Positions 8,204-18,149 of a DNA stretch of 64,000 nt are shown here, piece by piece. Positions within the stretch are counted from its first letter, which is position 1. Each line of letters starts with the position of its first letter. Under the pieces are notes generated by a model. The model was not told the DNA's origin, ran no database searches, and saw only the letters and a program-made list of their open reading frames with translations. The position numbers and the translations under genes were made by a program. Origin of the DNA: Marvinbryantia formatexigens DSM 14469 (GTDB lineage Bacteria > Bacillota > Clostridia > Lachnospirales > Lachnospiraceae); NCBI RefSeq assembly GCF_025148285.1, contig NZ_CP102268.1, forward strand, positions 558,001 through 622,000, read 5' to 3'.

Positions 8204-10291
8204 TTACTGCTCGACATCCTTCATGCTGAAGCTGACTCTTCCCATTTTGTCCTTGCCGAGGCATACAACCTTCACAACATCGCCGAGTTTCAGGACATCC
8301 TCCACCTTGTCGATTCTGCCTTTGGAAATCTTGGAAATGTGGACCATGCCTTCCTTGCCCGGAGCAAACTCCAGGAAAGCGCCAAATTCCTTGATGCTGA
8401 CTACCGTTCCGGTGAGAATCTGTCCCGCCTCAAACTCTGTGGTAATGATGCGGACCATATCCATTGCCCGCGCCATCTGCTCTTTATCCGTACCGCAGAT
8501 GGAAACCGCGCCGTCGTCTGTGATGTCGATCTTCACGCCGGTGCGCTCGATAATGGTGTTGATGGTCTTACCTCTCTGGCCAACCACATCGCCAATCTTC
8601 TGCGGGTCGATGTTGATCTGGATAATCTTCGGCGCATACTCGGAAAGCTCCATTCTCGGCTCTGCGATGGTCTTCGCCATCACCTCGTCCAGAATGTAGA
8701 GACGCGCTTCTCTCGTTCTTGCAATCGCTTCCTCGATAATCGGGCGTGTCAGACCGTGAATCTTGATATCCATCTGGATCGCGGTGATACCCTTATGCGT
8801 ACCTGCCACCTTGAAGTCCATATCGCCGAAGAAGTCCTCCAGCCCCTGGATATCCGTCAGCACGATATAATCGTCGTCCGTCTCGCCTGTCACCAGACCG
8901 CAGGAAATACCGGCAACCGCCGTTTTAATCGGAACGCCCGCCGCCATCAGGGACATAGTCGACGCGCAGATGCTCGCCTGGGAGGTGGAACCGTTTGATT
9001 CAAAGGTCTCGGATACCGTGCGGATGGCATACGGGAATTCTTCCTCGCTGGGAAGTACCGGAACGAGCGCGCGCTCTGCCAGTGCGCCATGACCGATTTC
9101 ACGGCGTCCCGGTCCTCTGGACGGCTTTGTCTCGCCCACGGAGTAGCTGGGGAAGTTGTAGTGATGCATATAGCGCTTGCTGGTCTCAGACGCATCCAGC
9201 CCGTCAATCTTCTGGGCTTCGGAAAGCGGCGCCAGCGTCGTGATGGTGCAGATCTGTGTCTGTCCTCTGGTGAACATGGCGGAACCATGCACGCGCGGAA
9301 TCAGGTCGACCTCCGCCGCCAGCGGACGGATTTCGTTGATTGCACGGCCGTCCGGACGCTTGTGGTCTTTTAAGATCATCTTGCGGACCGTCTTTTTCTG
9401 GTACTGGTAAACCGCCTCGTCAATCAGCGCCAGCCACTCTTCGTTATCTGCGAATTTCTCCGCCAGCTTATCCTTAATCTCGCGGATGTTCGCCTCGCGC
9501 TTCTGTTTTTCGTCAGTAAATACGGCAACCTCCATCTCCTCCGGAGAGATTACCTCGCGGATAGCTGCAAACAGCTCTTCGGGAACCGCACAGCTTGTGT
9601 AGGTGTGCTTTTCTTTTCCGCACTCCGCCACGATGGTGTCGATAAACTTAATAACCTCCTGGTTTACCTCGTGTGCAGCGAAGATAGCCTCAATCATCTT
9701 ATCCTCCGGCACCTCGTTTGCGCCCGCCTCAATCATGATGACCTTGTCGCGCGTGGAGGCAACGGTGAGCTGCAGATCGGAAACTGCCTTCTGGGCAGCA
9801 TTCGGGTTGAATACAAATTCACCGTTCACCAGTCCCACCTGTGTGGTGGAGGTCGGTCCGTCAAACGGGATATCGGAAATCACCGTCGCAATGGCGGAAC
9901 CAAGCATGGCTGTCAGCTCCGGTGAGCAGTCCGGGTCTACGGAAAGCACCAGATTGTCCAGTGTCACGTCGTTGCGGTAGTCCTTCGGGAACAGCGGACG
10001 CATCGGACGGTCGATTACACGCGCCGTCAGAACAGCGTTCTCGGAAGCCTTGCCCTCTCTCTTGTTGAAGCCGCCCGGAATTTTTCCGACCGCATACATT
10101 TTTTCCTCATATTCCACGCTGAGCGGGAAGAAATCGATTCCCTCACGCGGTTTTTCCGATGCCGTAGCCGTAGATAATACGGTGGTATCTCCATAGTGCA
10201 TCAGTACAGCACCATTCGCCTGTTTTGCAACTCTGCCAACATCCACCCGGAGTGTTCTGCCGGCGAGCTCCATTGAATAACTCTTATACAT
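8204..10291 (-). CDS. pnp: Polyribonucleotide nucleotidyltransferase (PNPase)
   Basis: PNPase degrades RNA 3' to 5' by phosphorolysis and is a degradosome component. The 695-residue product shows the expected order: first RNase PH domain, all-helical linker, second RNase PH domain with the FTRGQTQICTITTLAPL segment, KH domain (IGDVVGQRGKTINTIIERTG) and a C-terminal S1 domain ending at a GRVSFSMKD segment. Length is typical. It follows rpsO, the usual arrangement. A hairpin lies between the two genes and a clear terminator after this one. Confidence 0.98.
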   Translation of the reverse strand: MYKSYSMELAGRTLRVDVGRVAKQANGAVLMHYGDTTVLSTATASEKPREGIDFFPLSVEYEEKMYAVGKIPGGFNKREGKASENAVLTARVIDRPMRPLFPKDYRNDVTLDNLVLSVDPDCSPELTAMLGSAIATVISDIPFDGPTSTTQVGLVNGEFVFNPNAAQKAVSDLQLTVASTRDKVIMIEAGANEVPEDKMIEAIFAAHEVNQEVIKFIDTIVAECGKEKHTYTSCAVPEELFAAIREVISPEEMEVAVFTDEKQKREANIREIKDKLAEKFADNEEWLALIDEAVYQYQKKTVRKMILKDHKRPDGRAINEIRPLAAEVDLIPRVHGSAMFTRGQTQICTITTLAPLSEAQKIDGLDASETSKRYMHHYNFPSYSVGETKPSRGPGRREIGHGALAERALVPVLPSEEEFPYAIRTVSETFESNGSTSQASICASTMSLMAAGVPIKTAVAGISCGLVTGETDDDYIVLTDIQGLEDFFGDMDFKVAGTHKGITAIQMDIKIHGLTRPIIEEAIARTREARLYILDEVMAKTIAEPRMELSEYAPKIIQINIDPQKIGDVVGQRGKTINTIIERTGVKIDITDDGAVSICGTDKEQMARAMDMVRIITTEFEAGQILTGTVVSIKEFGAFLEFAPGKEGMVHISKISKGRIDKVEDVLKLGDVVKVVCLGKDKMGRVSFSMKDVEQ

Positions 10292-10412
10292 AAATTTTCT
10301 CCTTTTCCCCGGCTGCTTTCATGCGGCGGCGGCATATGTCCGAAACAACTGAAAAAACAACCGCGCCCGATTGGCTTTTCAGTGGTCCCGGCTCCTATGC
10401 CTTCTGCACATG

Positions 10413-10437
10413 AAAGGGACGGCAGAACCGTCCCTTT
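10413..10437 (-). terminator. rpsO-pnp intergenic hairpin (terminator, attenuator or processing site)
   Basis: A perfect 10-bp stem (AAAGGGACGG with CCGTCCCTTT) and a 5-base loop sit 12 bp after the rpsO stop. The T tract on the minus strand is short (TTT), so partial termination or an RNase processing site is as likely as full termination. Confidence 0.6.
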
Positions 10438-10448
10438 TGATAGCCAGA

Positions 10449-10715
10449 TTATTTTCTGATTCCCAGTTTTTCGATTAAAGTACGGTATCCTTCAATATCA
10501 GTTTTCTTTAAATATGCAAGTAAGCCACGTCTCTGACCTACCATTTTCAGAAGACCTCTTCTTGAATGATGATCCTTCGGATGATTCTGAAGGTGAGCTG
10601 TCAGCTCCTGGATTCTTGCGGTAAGCACCGCGATCTGTACCTCCGGTGAACCGGTGTCGCCCTCTCTGCGTCCGTACTCGGCAATAATTGCCTGTTTCTT
10701 CTCTTTCGAAATCAT
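10449..10715 (-). CDS. rpsO: 30S ribosomal protein S15
   Basis: The 88-residue protein is a standard S15: it begins [16 protein letters not shown], contains [17 protein letters not shown] and the [19 protein letters not shown] block that contacts 16S rRNA. A strong ribosome binding site (AAGGAGG) precedes the ATG. It has its own near-consensus promoter at 10841-10869 and a leader of roughly 115 bases. S15 autoregulates via its leader in many bacteria; no known leader class could be confirmed by eye here. Confidence 0.98.
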   Translation of the reverse strand: MISKEKKQAIIAEYGRREGDTGSPEVQIAVLTARIQELTAHLQNHPKDHHSRRGLLKMVGQRRGLLAYLKKTDIEGYRTLIEKLGIRK

Positions 10716-10840
10716 GATGTTTCCTCCTTATTTTTTTACCGCCTGGCACTAAGGAATGGTCGGAGTTTCCGAATCCTGGGTACCGGCTGAATTCATGTTA
10801 CTGCCCGCTGTAGTCGCCGCGGCAGATTCACACCGGGAAA

Positions 10841-10869
10841 AGTATAGCATACCCGGCTGTTTCCGTCAA
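10841..10869 (-). promoter_or_regulatory. rpsO promoter
   Basis: TTGACG and TATACT separated by exactly 17 bp on the minus strand. The -35 hexamer overlaps the last codons of ribF. The resulting leader to the rpsO start is about 115 bases and contains GC-rich inverted segments. Confidence 0.7.
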
Positions 10870-11819
10870 CCATGAATTATCGGGAATCGTTCAGAGAAAT
10901 ATTCCTTCCCGAATTCTATATCGCGTTGCATCTGCGCCTTCAGCGATTCCATATCGGGGAATTTCTGCTCCGGACGCTCGTACGCATGAAGCTGCACCTC
11001 AATCATCCTGCCGTAGAGGTCGCCCTCATAATCAAACAGGTACGTCTCCACGCCGCGGAAGTATTCTCCCACGGTCGGCTTGTAGCCGATGTTGGTGATG
11101 CCGCAGAGCGTCTCCGGCTCTTCCTCTGCTGCCTCTGTGCCGTATGCCTGCGGCTGTATTACGGTTCTGGAGGCGTAGACGCCGTTCGGGGGCAGCAGCT
11201 TCCCGACGGAGGGGATGATGTTGGTGGTCGGCATTCCAAGCGTGCGCCCGATCCTGCGCCCGTGCAGCACCTCGCCCTGCACTGTATAGGGGTAGCCGAG
11301 CAGGTTGTTCACCAGCTCCATATCTCCCCGCTCCAGAGCTTCCTTTACATAGCTGCTGCTGATTTCGCGCTCTCCGTAGCACTCCTTCGGCACGACCTCC
11401 AGCTCGTAGCCGCACTCCGCCTGCATCTGCAAAAGCAGCGCGCAGTCGCCCCTTCTCTGATAGCCGAAGCGGAAGTCGCTGCCGACCGCGATATATTTTG
11501 CCCGCAGCCGCTTCGTCAGAATCTCCCGGACAAATTCCTCCGGCTCCATGTGGGAAATCTGCGGGAGAAACGGACAATCGATCCACCACTGCACGCCGAG
11601 CCTTTTAAGGAGCGCTTTTTTCTCTCCCTTTGTCAGCAGCGCAGGCGCTTTCGGATTGGGCCAGATGGTCACCGCCGCGCTCTCCAGACCCTGCGCCTTT
11701 TTTGCGCAGATGCGGCGGACCAGCTCCTGGTGCCCGCGGTGCAGACCGTCAAATTTGCCCAGCGTGACCGCCGTATCCCGGTCCATCGTATAATCCATAA
11801 AGCCTTCAATATACTTCAT
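10866..11819 (-). CDS. ribF: Bifunctional riboflavin kinase / FAD synthetase
   Basis: RibF converts riboflavin to FMN and FMN to FAD. The 317-residue product has the N-terminal nucleotidyltransferase motif TLGKFDGLHRGHQELV near residue 20 and, in the C-terminal kinase domain, the conserved GRTLGMPTTNI segment near residue 190 plus GITNIGYKPTV. Length is typical. It sits downstream of truB, as is common in Firmicutes, but separated by 279 bp containing a 35-bp direct repeat, so cotranscription with truB is not certain. Confidence 0.95.
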   Translation of the reverse strand: MKYIEGFMDYTMDRDTAVTLGKFDGLHRGHQELVRRICAKKAQGLESAAVTIWPNPKAPALLTKGEKKALLKRLGVQWWIDCPFLPQISHMEPEEFVREILTKRLRAKYIAVGSDFRFGYQRRGDCALLLQMQAECGYELEVVPKECYGEREISSSYVKEALERGDMELVNNLLGYPYTVQGEVLHGRRIGRTLGMPTTNIIPSVGKLLPPNGVYASRTVIQPQAYGTEAAEEEPETLCGITNIGYKPTVGEYFRGVETYLFDYEGDLYGRMIEVQLHAYERPEQKFPDMESLKAQMQRDIEFGKEYFSERFPIIHG

Positions 11820-11854
11820 ATTTCCTCCAAAATGTGAAACCCACCCGCTTCGCC

Positions 11855-12038
11855 CGCATGGCTTTTTTGCTCATTCGGGGTAGCGTCTCCAGTGTCCCCT
11901 CAGCCTTGCATGCCTCTCTGTTTATGAAAGCCCACGGATTGCTCCGTGCTGCGCACTCCCGCAATCCTTCCCCGCATTCGCAAATCGCCCCGCTCTCTTC
12001 GTTCGCATGGCTTTTTTGCTCATTCGGGGTAGCGTCTC
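11855..12038. repeat. Identical 35-bp direct repeats and small hairpins between truB and ribF
   Basis: Positions 11855-11889 and 12004-12038 are identical over 35 bases, 149 bp apart. Between them are short inverted repeats (CACGGATTGCTCCGTG near 11935; GGATTGC against GCAATCC). A stretch reading GGGCTTTCATA occurs inverted at both sides. No gene is apparent in these 279 bp. The structure looks like a dispersed intergenic repeat element rather than coding sequence. Confidence 0.7.
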
Positions 12039-12098
12039 TCATGCATAACCGCTCATGGGAACAAGTTCCCACCGCGGCTGTGCATGGAGACTGGGCTT

Positions 12099-13097
12099 TC
12101 ATAGGAACATCTTTACCGGCTGATAGCGCCTTTTTTCCGGGACATACCGGTAGATGCCGCAGAAGCGCCCGGCGGAATCGCTGATGCGCACCCATTCCTC
12201 CGGAGGCAGGGTGCCGCCGGATTCCGGCGTGCACTTTTCTTCTGCCGTCCTGCGGACAGCGCCCGCCGCTTTTGTTAAAGCCGCTTTGGACAAAGCATCG
12301 GAAGCGTTTTCTTCCGGCGCCTTCTGCAGATTCTGCGCCTCCAGCGGATTTCCGTTATAGAGCAGCCTGTCTGCCGCCGCCTTTGTCCTGAGCGCCGGAT
12401 ACTGCGCAAACATCGCCTCCACCGGCACGATGCTGTTTTCCAGATTTCCATCGCTCTGCAGCTTTTCTATCTCTGAGAGCCGCAGGCTGTCCGCAAGTAC
12501 AAAAGCGCCGACACGCGTGCGCAGAAGCGCTTCCATGCAGCCGCCGCAGCCCAGTCTCTCCCCAATGTCGTGACAGAGCGTGCGGATATAGGTTCCCTTT
12601 GAGCAGGAGACTGTCATGGTGACGCGCGGAAGCTGAATATCCTCAATCGTAATCCCGTAAATCTGCACCGTGCGCGCCTGGCGCTCCACCGTCTTTCCCT
12701 CGCGCGCCAGCTCGTACAGCTTTTTTCCGCCCACCTTCAGTGCGGAATACATCGGCGGAACCTGCTCATACGGTCCGATAAAGCCTGTAACTGCACTTCG
12801 CACCGCTTCCTCTGACGGAATCTCAGCGCATGTGGAGAGCACGGTTCCGGTCGTATCCTGCGTGTCGGTCGTCTGTCCGAGCAGCAGCACGGCGCGGTAG
12901 GTTTTATCCTTATCCGTCAGCATATCGCACAGCCGGGTGGCATTGCCCAGGCAGACCGGAAGCACGCCTTCCGCCTCCGGGTCGAGCGTGCCTGTGTGGC
13001 CGATTTTTTTCTGGTGCAGAATGCCGCGCAGCTTTGCCACCACGTCGTGTGAGGTAAAGCCCTTTTCCTTGTAAACATTCACGATTCCGTTTATCAT
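12099..13097 (-). CDS. truB: tRNA pseudouridine(55) synthase TruB
   Basis: TruB makes pseudouridine 55 in the T loop of tRNAs. The 332-residue product has the catalytic GTLDPEAEGVLP motif with Asp near residue 39, the KTYRAVLLLG segment, and the GTYIRTLCHDIGE motif. The C-terminal region contains a 40-residue Ala/Glu/Lys-rich insertion before the final PUA-like WVRISDSAGRFCGIYRY segment, making the protein somewhat longer than usual. The start overlaps the nrnA stop by four bases, indicating translational coupling within the nusA-infB operon. Confidence 0.95.
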   Translation of the reverse strand: MINGIVNVYKEKGFTSHDVVAKLRGILHQKKIGHTGTLDPEAEGVLPVCLGNATRLCDMLTDKDKTYRAVLLLGQTTDTQDTTGTVLSTCAEIPSEEAVRSAVTGFIGPYEQVPPMYSALKVGGKKLYELAREGKTVERQARTVQIYGITIEDIQLPRVTMTVSCSKGTYIRTLCHDIGERLGCGGCMEALLRTRVGAFVLADSLRLSEIEKLQSDGNLENSIVPVEAMFAQYPALRTKAAADRLLYNGNPLEAQNLQKAPEENASDALSKAALTKAAGAVRRTAEEKCTPESGGTLPPEEWVRISDSAGRFCGIYRYVPEKRRYQPVKMFL

Positions 13098-14071
13098 TCC
13101 GTCTCTTCCGCTTTCATCTGCTTTTCAATATGCTCTGTCAGATTGTTTACCACGTCGTAAAAGGAGCCCTGCATCGTGCACCCGGCAGCGCGCACATGAC
13201 CGCCGCCGCCAAAATAGGAGGCAATCACGCTGACGTCCACCTTCGACTTGGAACGCATACTGACCTTGAACTCCTGGTTCGCCGTCTCGTACAGGAAAAT
13301 CGCCGTCTCCACGCCCTTTGTGAGGCGGAGCTGGCTGACGATTCCGTCCAGGTCGGACGGCTTTACGCCGTAAAACTCCATGTCCTTGCGCTTGATGCCG
13401 CTGATAATGCAGGCGCCGTCCAATACCATAATGCTCTCCAGAAGCGCTCTTCCGAGAATCTGATTCTGCACATATGTTTTTTCCAGAAAGGTGGTGTCAA
13501 TGATGTAGTTGCCGTTTACGCCCTTGCGCAGCAGATTCGCCGCAATCTCCAGCGTCTCCGGCGCCGTGCAGGAATACTGGAAAGCGCCGGTGTCGTGCAC
13601 CAGCCCCATGTACAGCGCTTCCGCCACCGCCTTCGATATCTTTTCATCCTCCATCACATGATAAATCACCTCTGAAGTGGAGCTGCTGTCCGGAAAAATC
13701 TCATTTTCCTGCGCAAAGCCCTTGTTGCTGATATGGTGGTCATAGCAGATGCTCCGCTTCGCCGTATCCAGATACTTTGCCGCCGCTCCGAGGCGCTGCT
13801 TATCCGCGCAGTCGAGCGCGATAAACAAATCGTACTCCTTATCCTCCGCGCAGCTGTGACGGATCGTATCCGTTCCCTGCAGGATATGGTAGCTCGCCGG
13901 AATTTCCTCCAGATAGACATCCACCGTCTGAAGCTCTGGAAAATTTTCTTCCAGATAAAGCTTCAGCCCCATGCAGGAGCCGACGCAGTCGCCATCCGGG
14001 CGGATATGCCCGGCAATGGCAACGGTCTGCGCATTCTGCAGCACCTCACTGATTTTCTTCATATTCTCCAT
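13094..14071 (-). CDS. nrnA: Bifunctional oligoribonuclease / PAP phosphatase NrnA (DHH family)
   Basis: NrnA degrades nanoRNAs and dephosphorylates 3'-phosphoadenosine 5'-phosphate. Motifs are GHIRPDGDCVGS (DxD metal ligands) near residue 20, the ALDCAD segment, DHH in CYDHHISNKGFAQ, and the DHHA1 motif GGGGHVRAAGC near the C-terminus. ATG at 14071 is preferred because GGAGG lies 6 bp upstream; the ATG at 14077 is too close to it. The gene overlaps the 3' end of rbfA. This order (rbfA, nrnA, truB, ribF) is the usual Firmicutes one. Confidence 0.93.
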   Translation of the reverse strand: MENMKKISEVLQNAQTVAIAGHIRPDGDCVGSCMGLKLYLEENFPELQTVDVYLEEIPASYHILQGTDTIRHSCAEDKEYDLFIALDCADKQRLGAAAKYLDTAKRSICYDHHISNKGFAQENEIFPDSSSTSEVIYHVMEDEKISKAVAEALYMGLVHDTGAFQYSCTAPETLEIAANLLRKGVNGNYIIDTTFLEKTYVQNQILGRALLESIMVLDGACIISGIKRKDMEFYGVKPSDLDGIVSQLRLTKGVETAIFLYETANQEFKVSMRSKSKVDVSVIASYFGGGGHVRAAGCTMQGSFYDVVNNLTEHIEKQMKAEETE

Positions 14072-14438
14072 TCTCATCCTCCGATTCCTCTACATGATTT
14101 TCCTCAATCAGTTTCGACATACGAACGCCATATTCTATCGACTGGTCTAAAATGAATCGAATTTCGGGGGTATTGCGCAGATTCAGATTGTGGGCGAGCT
14201 GCCGGCGGATGAAGCCGACAGCGGAGCGCAGCCCTTCCAGTGTGCTCTGCTGCGCCTGCTCATCACCCAGAACGCTGATATACGCCTTGCAGGTCTTCAG
14301 GTCCGGCGCTACTTCCACCAGCACCACCGACGTCAGCGGATGGATTCTCGGATCCTTGATCTCGCTGCGGATGATGCCGGCAAGCTCTCTTTGCACCTCG
14401 CTGTTTACCCGCGTATTCTTTATGCTGTTTTTTCTCAT
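14046..14438 (-). CDS. rbfA: Ribosome-binding factor A
   Basis: RbfA is a KH-like 30S maturation factor. The 130-residue protein contains the family segments INSEVQRELAGIIRSEIKDPR-like (here residues about 10-30), LTSVVLVEVAPDLKTCKAYISVLG and LNLRNTPEIRFILDQSIEYG. The C-terminal tail is strongly acidic (ESEDENGEYEE). It lies 13 bp after infB. Confidence 0.96.
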   Translation of the reverse strand: MRKNSIKNTRVNSEVQRELAGIIRSEIKDPRIHPLTSVVLVEVAPDLKTCKAYISVLGDEQAQQSTLEGLRSAVGFIRRQLAHNLNLRNTPEIRFILDQSIEYGVRMSKLIEENHVEESEDENGEYEENQ

Positions 14439-14451
14439 ATTTTATTTCCCT

Positions 14452-17400
14452 CTATCGCGGAACCTCTACCATAATATACGCTTCTACCTGGTCGAATTCC
14501 TGAATATCATTGAATTTTTCAAAGACAAGACCGCATTCGTAGCCTGCCCTTACTTCTTTTACGTCATCCTTGAAGCGCTTCAGCGACGCCAGCTTTCCTT
14601 CAAAGATCTGCGTACCCTCGCGCGTAATACGCACGGAGCAGCCTCTCTGGATTATGCCATCCAGAACATAGGAACCGGCGATATTGCCGACACCGGACGC
14701 CTTGAATATCTGGCGCACCTCGGCGTGACCAATGACTTTTTCCTCATATACCGGGTCCAGCATACCCTTCATGGCAGCTTCCACATCCGCAATCGCATCA
14801 TAGATGACGCGGTACAGACGCACATCCACGTTCTCACGCTCCGCGCTCGCCTTCGCCATCGCGTCCGGTCTGACATTAAAGCCGATGATAATCGCATTGG
14901 ATGCGGATGCCAGGCTGACATCGGATTCGTTGATGGCACCAACGCCGCCGTGGATAATCTTTACGGCAACCTCTTCATTGGACAGCTTTAAGAGGCTCTG
15001 CTTCACCGCCTCCACGGAGCCCTGTACATCGGCTTTTACGATGATGCCAAGCTCCTTCAGATTGCCCGCCTGAATCTGGCTGAACAGATCGTCAAGCGAC
15101 ATTCTGGATTTTGTCTCCTCCAGCAGCTTTTCCTTGCTCTGGCTGATGAAGGTCTCCGCAAAGCTTCTCGCTTCTTTATCATTTTCGCAGGCAACAAATA
15201 CCTCGCCCGCATTCGGCACGTCAGAAAGACCAAGGATTTCCACCGGAGTGGACGGTCCCGCCTCTTTCACTCTTCTGCCCTTATCGTCCATCATTGCGCG
15301 CACCTTGCCGTGGCATGATCCCGCCGCAACCGCGTCGCCCACGTGCAGGGTGCCTTTCTGTACCAGCACCGTCGCCACCGGACCTTTTCCTTTATCCAGC
15401 TCCGCCTCGATGACAAGGCCTCTCGCCTTACGGTTCGGATTCGCTTTCAGCTCCGCCACCTCTGCCGTCAGAAGAATCATTTCCAGCAGGTTGTCAAGAC
15501 CTTCGTGCGTGTGTGCGGAAACCGGCACAAATATCGTACTTCCGCCCCAGTCCTCCGGAATCAGTCCGTACTCGGACAGCTCCTGCTTCACACGGTCCAC
15601 ATTGGCGCTCGGCTTATCAATCTTGTTGATCGCCACGATGATTTCGGTTCCCGCCGCCTTCGCATGGCTGATTGCCTCAACCGTCTGCGGCATCACGCCG
15701 TCGTCCGCCGCCACTACAAGGATAGCGATATCCGTCGCGTTGGCGCCGCGCATACGCATTGCGGTAAACGCCTCATGTCCCGGCGTATCCAGGAAAGTAA
15801 TCTTCTGTCCGTTGATGGATACCGTGTAGGCACCGATGTGCTGTGTAATACCGCCCGCCTCTTTTGCGATCACGTGCGTATTCCGGATAGCGTCCAGAAG
15901 AGAGGTTTTTCCGTGGTCTACGTGACCCATGACGCAGACAACCGGCGGTCTTGCAACCATCGTTTCCTCCGCCTCTTCTTCCTCCTTCAGAAGCTCTTCA
16001 ATTACATCGACCTTTACCTCATGCTCCGCGATGCAGTTGTATTCCATAGCGATTTCTTCCGCCATGTCATATTCAATCTCATGATTTACCGTCACCATCG
16101 TTCCCTGCAGGAACAGCTTCTTCACGATTGCCGCAGCCTGCACCTTCAGGATATCCGCCAGCTCGCGGATCGTCATGCGGTCCGGAAGCGTAACAGTTCT
16201 GATTTCGTCTTCCTTCTTCTCTGCCGGAGGCGGTGTGACCGGTTTGATGAACTTACCGGCAGTTTTCCCGTTTTTGCCGGAATTATTATTTTTCTGTCCC
16301 GGACGTCCCTTGCCGTTGCCGCCCTCCTGGCGGTCAAAACGGTCGCGCTTGTTGTATTTTTCTTTATCCTTTTCCTTATCGGCGCGGATTCTGGATTCCT
16401 TTGTCACCGGCTTGCTGCCAAGATCCGGCTGCGGAATCGACAGATTTCTGCCGCCCTGTCCGCGGCTCTGGCTGCGCCCGTCGCGGTTGTTGTCGCGGTC
16501 GCCGAAGCTGCGGGAGCGTCCCTGTCCGTCGCGGCTGTCGCGGTCACCGAAGCGTCCGCCCTGTCCTGTGCGGTTATCCGCTGTGCGTCCGCCGCGGTTA
16601 TCTCTGCTGCCGCCCTGGTCGCCACGGTTGTTGCGGTCGCCAAAGCTGCGTCCTGTGCGGTTGTCTCTGTTGTTATCGCGGTCGCCGCGTCCGTCACGGT
16701 TATCTCTTCCGCCGCCCTGGTCGCCGCGGTTGTTGCGGTCGCCAAAGCTGCGCCCTCCGCGGTTGTCTCTGTTGTTATCGCGGTCGCCGCGTCCGTCACG
16801 GTTATCTCTTCCGCCCTGTCCATCGCGGTTATTGCGCTCTCCTGTGCCGCGTCCTCCGCGGTTATCTCTGTTGTTATCGCGGTCGCCGCGTCCGTCACGG
16901 TTATCTCTTCCGCCCTGCGCGCGGGACTGTCCTCTGGCTTCCGCCTTCTCCGGCGCCGCCGCCTTTTCCGGCTGACGCTGCTGCTTCGCTTCTGTCTGGG
17001 GCGCCTTCGCCTCCGCCGGTGCTTCCTTCGCTTCCGCCGCCGGAGCCGCCTTCTGCGCCGCTTTTGTCTCTGCTGCCTGCGCCGGCTTTGTCTCCGCCGC
17101 TGTGTTCGCCGTCTGCGCCGCCTTTACCTCTGCCGCCGCACCTGCCGTCTGCGCCGCTTTTGTCTCCGCCGCATTTACTGTCTGCGCCGCCTTTGTCTCT
17201 GCCGCTGCATTTGCTGTCTGCGCCGCCTTTATCTCTGCCGCTGCATTTGCTGTCTGCGCCACCTTTGTCTCCGCCGCCGCATTTGCTGCCTGTGCCGGCT
17301 TTGCTTCAGCCGCTGCGCCTGCCGCCTGCTGCCGTACCTTTGCCTCAGCCGCGCCTGCCGCCTGCTGTCTGCCGCGCACCTCCGCGCCTCTGCCGTTCGC

Positions 17401-17823
17401 CGGCTTTCCTGCTTCCGCGCCTCTGCCGCCCGCCGGGCGTGCTCCGGCAGCTTTTCTGCCCGCCGGTTTATCCTCCGCAGTTCTCATACCCGCCGGTTTC
17501 TGGATTCCCGTCCGGCTGTTCTGGGAACGGAAAATTCTGGTAATATTTTTCTTTTTCGGAGCGCCTGCCGCTTTCGCGCCATTCTCCGCCGTTTTTTCTC
17601 CGGTCTGCGCCGTCTTCTCCCCCGCCGCGGCGCTCTGCTGCGCTTCCCGTTTTGCGGGAGCCGGTCTGCTGCCCACGTCTTTGCGTACCATTTCTACCTG
17701 TTCATCTTCCAGCATACTCATATAACTCTTTACTTCAATTCCTTTCTCTTTCAGATAATCTATCACTTCTCTGTTTGCTCTGCCCAGCTCTTTTGCGATT
17801 TCATGCACTCTCATTCTGGCCAT
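14452..17823 (-). CDS. infB: Translation initiation factor IF-2 with expanded low-complexity N-terminus
   Basis: IF-2 is the GTPase that delivers initiator tRNA to the 30S subunit. The C-terminal half is standard: G1 GHVDHGKT near residue 635, [14 protein letters not shown], then domains II-IV ending in a normal C-terminus. The N-terminus starts with the IF2N domain ([11 protein letters not shown]), then an unusual 400-residue spacer: an Ala-rich stretch of [10 protein letters not shown]-like units (about residues 170-300) followed by an Arg/Asp/Asn/Gly repeat (about 305-460). A second IF2N-like domain follows near 545-600. ATG at 17823 has GGAGG 8 bp upstream and is preferred over the GTG at 17829. 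Confidence 0.97.
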   Translation of the reverse strand: MARMRVHEIAKELGRANREVIDYLKEKGIEVKSYMSMLEDEQVEMVRKDVGSRPAPAKREAQQSAAAGEKTAQTGEKTAENGAKAAGAPKKKNITRIFRSQNSRTGIQKPAGMRTAEDKPAGRKAAGARPAGGRGAEAGKPANGRGAEVRGRQQAAGAAEAKVRQQAAGAAAEAKPAQAANAAAETKVAQTANAAAEIKAAQTANAAAETKAAQTVNAAETKAAQTAGAAAEVKAAQTANTAAETKPAQAAETKAAQKAAPAAEAKEAPAEAKAPQTEAKQQRQPEKAAAPEKAEARGQSRAQGGRDNRDGRGDRDNNRDNRGGRGTGERNNRDGQGGRDNRDGRGDRDNNRDNRGGRSFGDRNNRGDQGGGRDNRDGRGDRDNNRDNRTGRSFGDRNNRGDQGGSRDNRGGRTADNRTGQGGRFGDRDSRDGQGRSRSFGDRDNNRDGRSQSRGQGGRNLSIPQPDLGSKPVTKESRIRADKEKDKEKYNKRDRFDRQEGGNGKGRPGQKNNNSGKNGKTAGKFIKPVTPPPAEKKEDEIRTVTLPDRMTIRELADILKVQAAAIVKKLFLQGTMVTVNHEIEYDMAEEIAMEYNCIAEHEVKVDVIEELLKEEEEAEETMVARPPVVCVMGHVDHGKTSLLDAIRNTHVIAKEAGGITQHIGAYTVSINGQKITFLDTPGHEAFTAMRMRGANATDIAILVVAADDGVMPQTVEAISHAKAAGTEIIVAINKIDKPSANVDRVKQELSEYGLIPEDWGGSTIFVPVSAHTHEGLDNLLEMILLTAEVAELKANPNRKARGLVIEAELDKGKGPVATVLVQKGTLHVGDAVAAGSCHGKVRAMMDDKGRRVKEAGPSTPVEILGLSDVPNAGEVFVACENDKEARSFAETFISQSKEKLLEETKSRMSLDDLFSQIQAGNLKELGIIVKADVQGSVEAVKQSLLKLSNEEVAVKIIHGGVGAINESDVSLASASNAIIIGFNVRPDAMAKASAERENVDVRLYRVIYDAIADVEAAMKGMLDPVYEEKVIGHAEVRQIFKASGVGNIAGSYVLDGIIQRGCSVRITREGTQIFEGKLASLKRFKDDVKEVRAGYECGLVFEKFNDIQEFDQVEAYIMVEVPR
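16447..16914 (-). repeat. RGG/DNR-type tandem repeat in infB
   Basis: About 155 residues made of variants of [20 protein letters not shown], with the same DNA-level unit recurring at about 16670, 16780 and 16880. A separate Ala/Thr/Gln repeat occupies about 16930-17319. Both keep the frame. Confidence 0.85.
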
Positions 17824-17828
17824 ACCCA

Positions 17829-18149
17829 CTACCTCCGTTCGTCTCTGTTTGCCAGTTCCTTCATTATAGCATCGGAAAGCCCCGCATCTGTCACCGCCAG
17901 CGACGAACGCATTTCTTTTCCAATCGCCGTGCCCAGTTCCTGCTTCGTTCCGTAAAGATAAAACGGTACCTCATAGAATGTGCACATGTTCTGAAACTTT
18001 TTCCGGGTGTTCTCTGAGGCGTCCCCGGATATAAGCACCAGATGGGCAGTTCCTGCCTTCACTGCTTTTTCCGTAGAAAATTCACCGCTTCTGATTCTGC
18101 CTGCCTTCGCAGCAAGCCCGACCAGGGAGAGTATTCTATTTGGTCTCAA
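17829..18149 (-). CDS. ylxQ: Ribosomal protein L7Ae/L30e-like protein (YlxQ)
   Basis: The 106-residue product belongs to the L7Ae/L30e family that binds kink-turn RNA; YlxQ is its usual form between ylxR and infB. Typical segments are the start [21 protein letters not shown] and [17 protein letters not shown]. It overlaps the 3' end of ylxR by 14 bp and its stop codon overlaps the infB ribosome binding region. Confidence 0.9.
   Translation of the reverse strand: MRPNRILSLVGLAAKAGRIRSGEFSTEKAVKAGTAHLVLISGDASENTRKKFQNMCTFYEVPFYLYGTKQELGTAIGKEMRSSLAVTDAGLSDAIMKELANRDERR

Noticed and set aside
11806-12234. 142-residue minus-strand frame across the truB-ribF gap
   Set aside because: It overlaps the 3' end of truB in another frame and passes through the direct repeats; better read as a non-coding repeat element.
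15343-17955. 870-residue plus-strand frame antisense to infB
   Set aside because: It is the mirror of infB and its repeats, without signals or similarity; long antisense frames are common over repeat-rich GC-rich genes.
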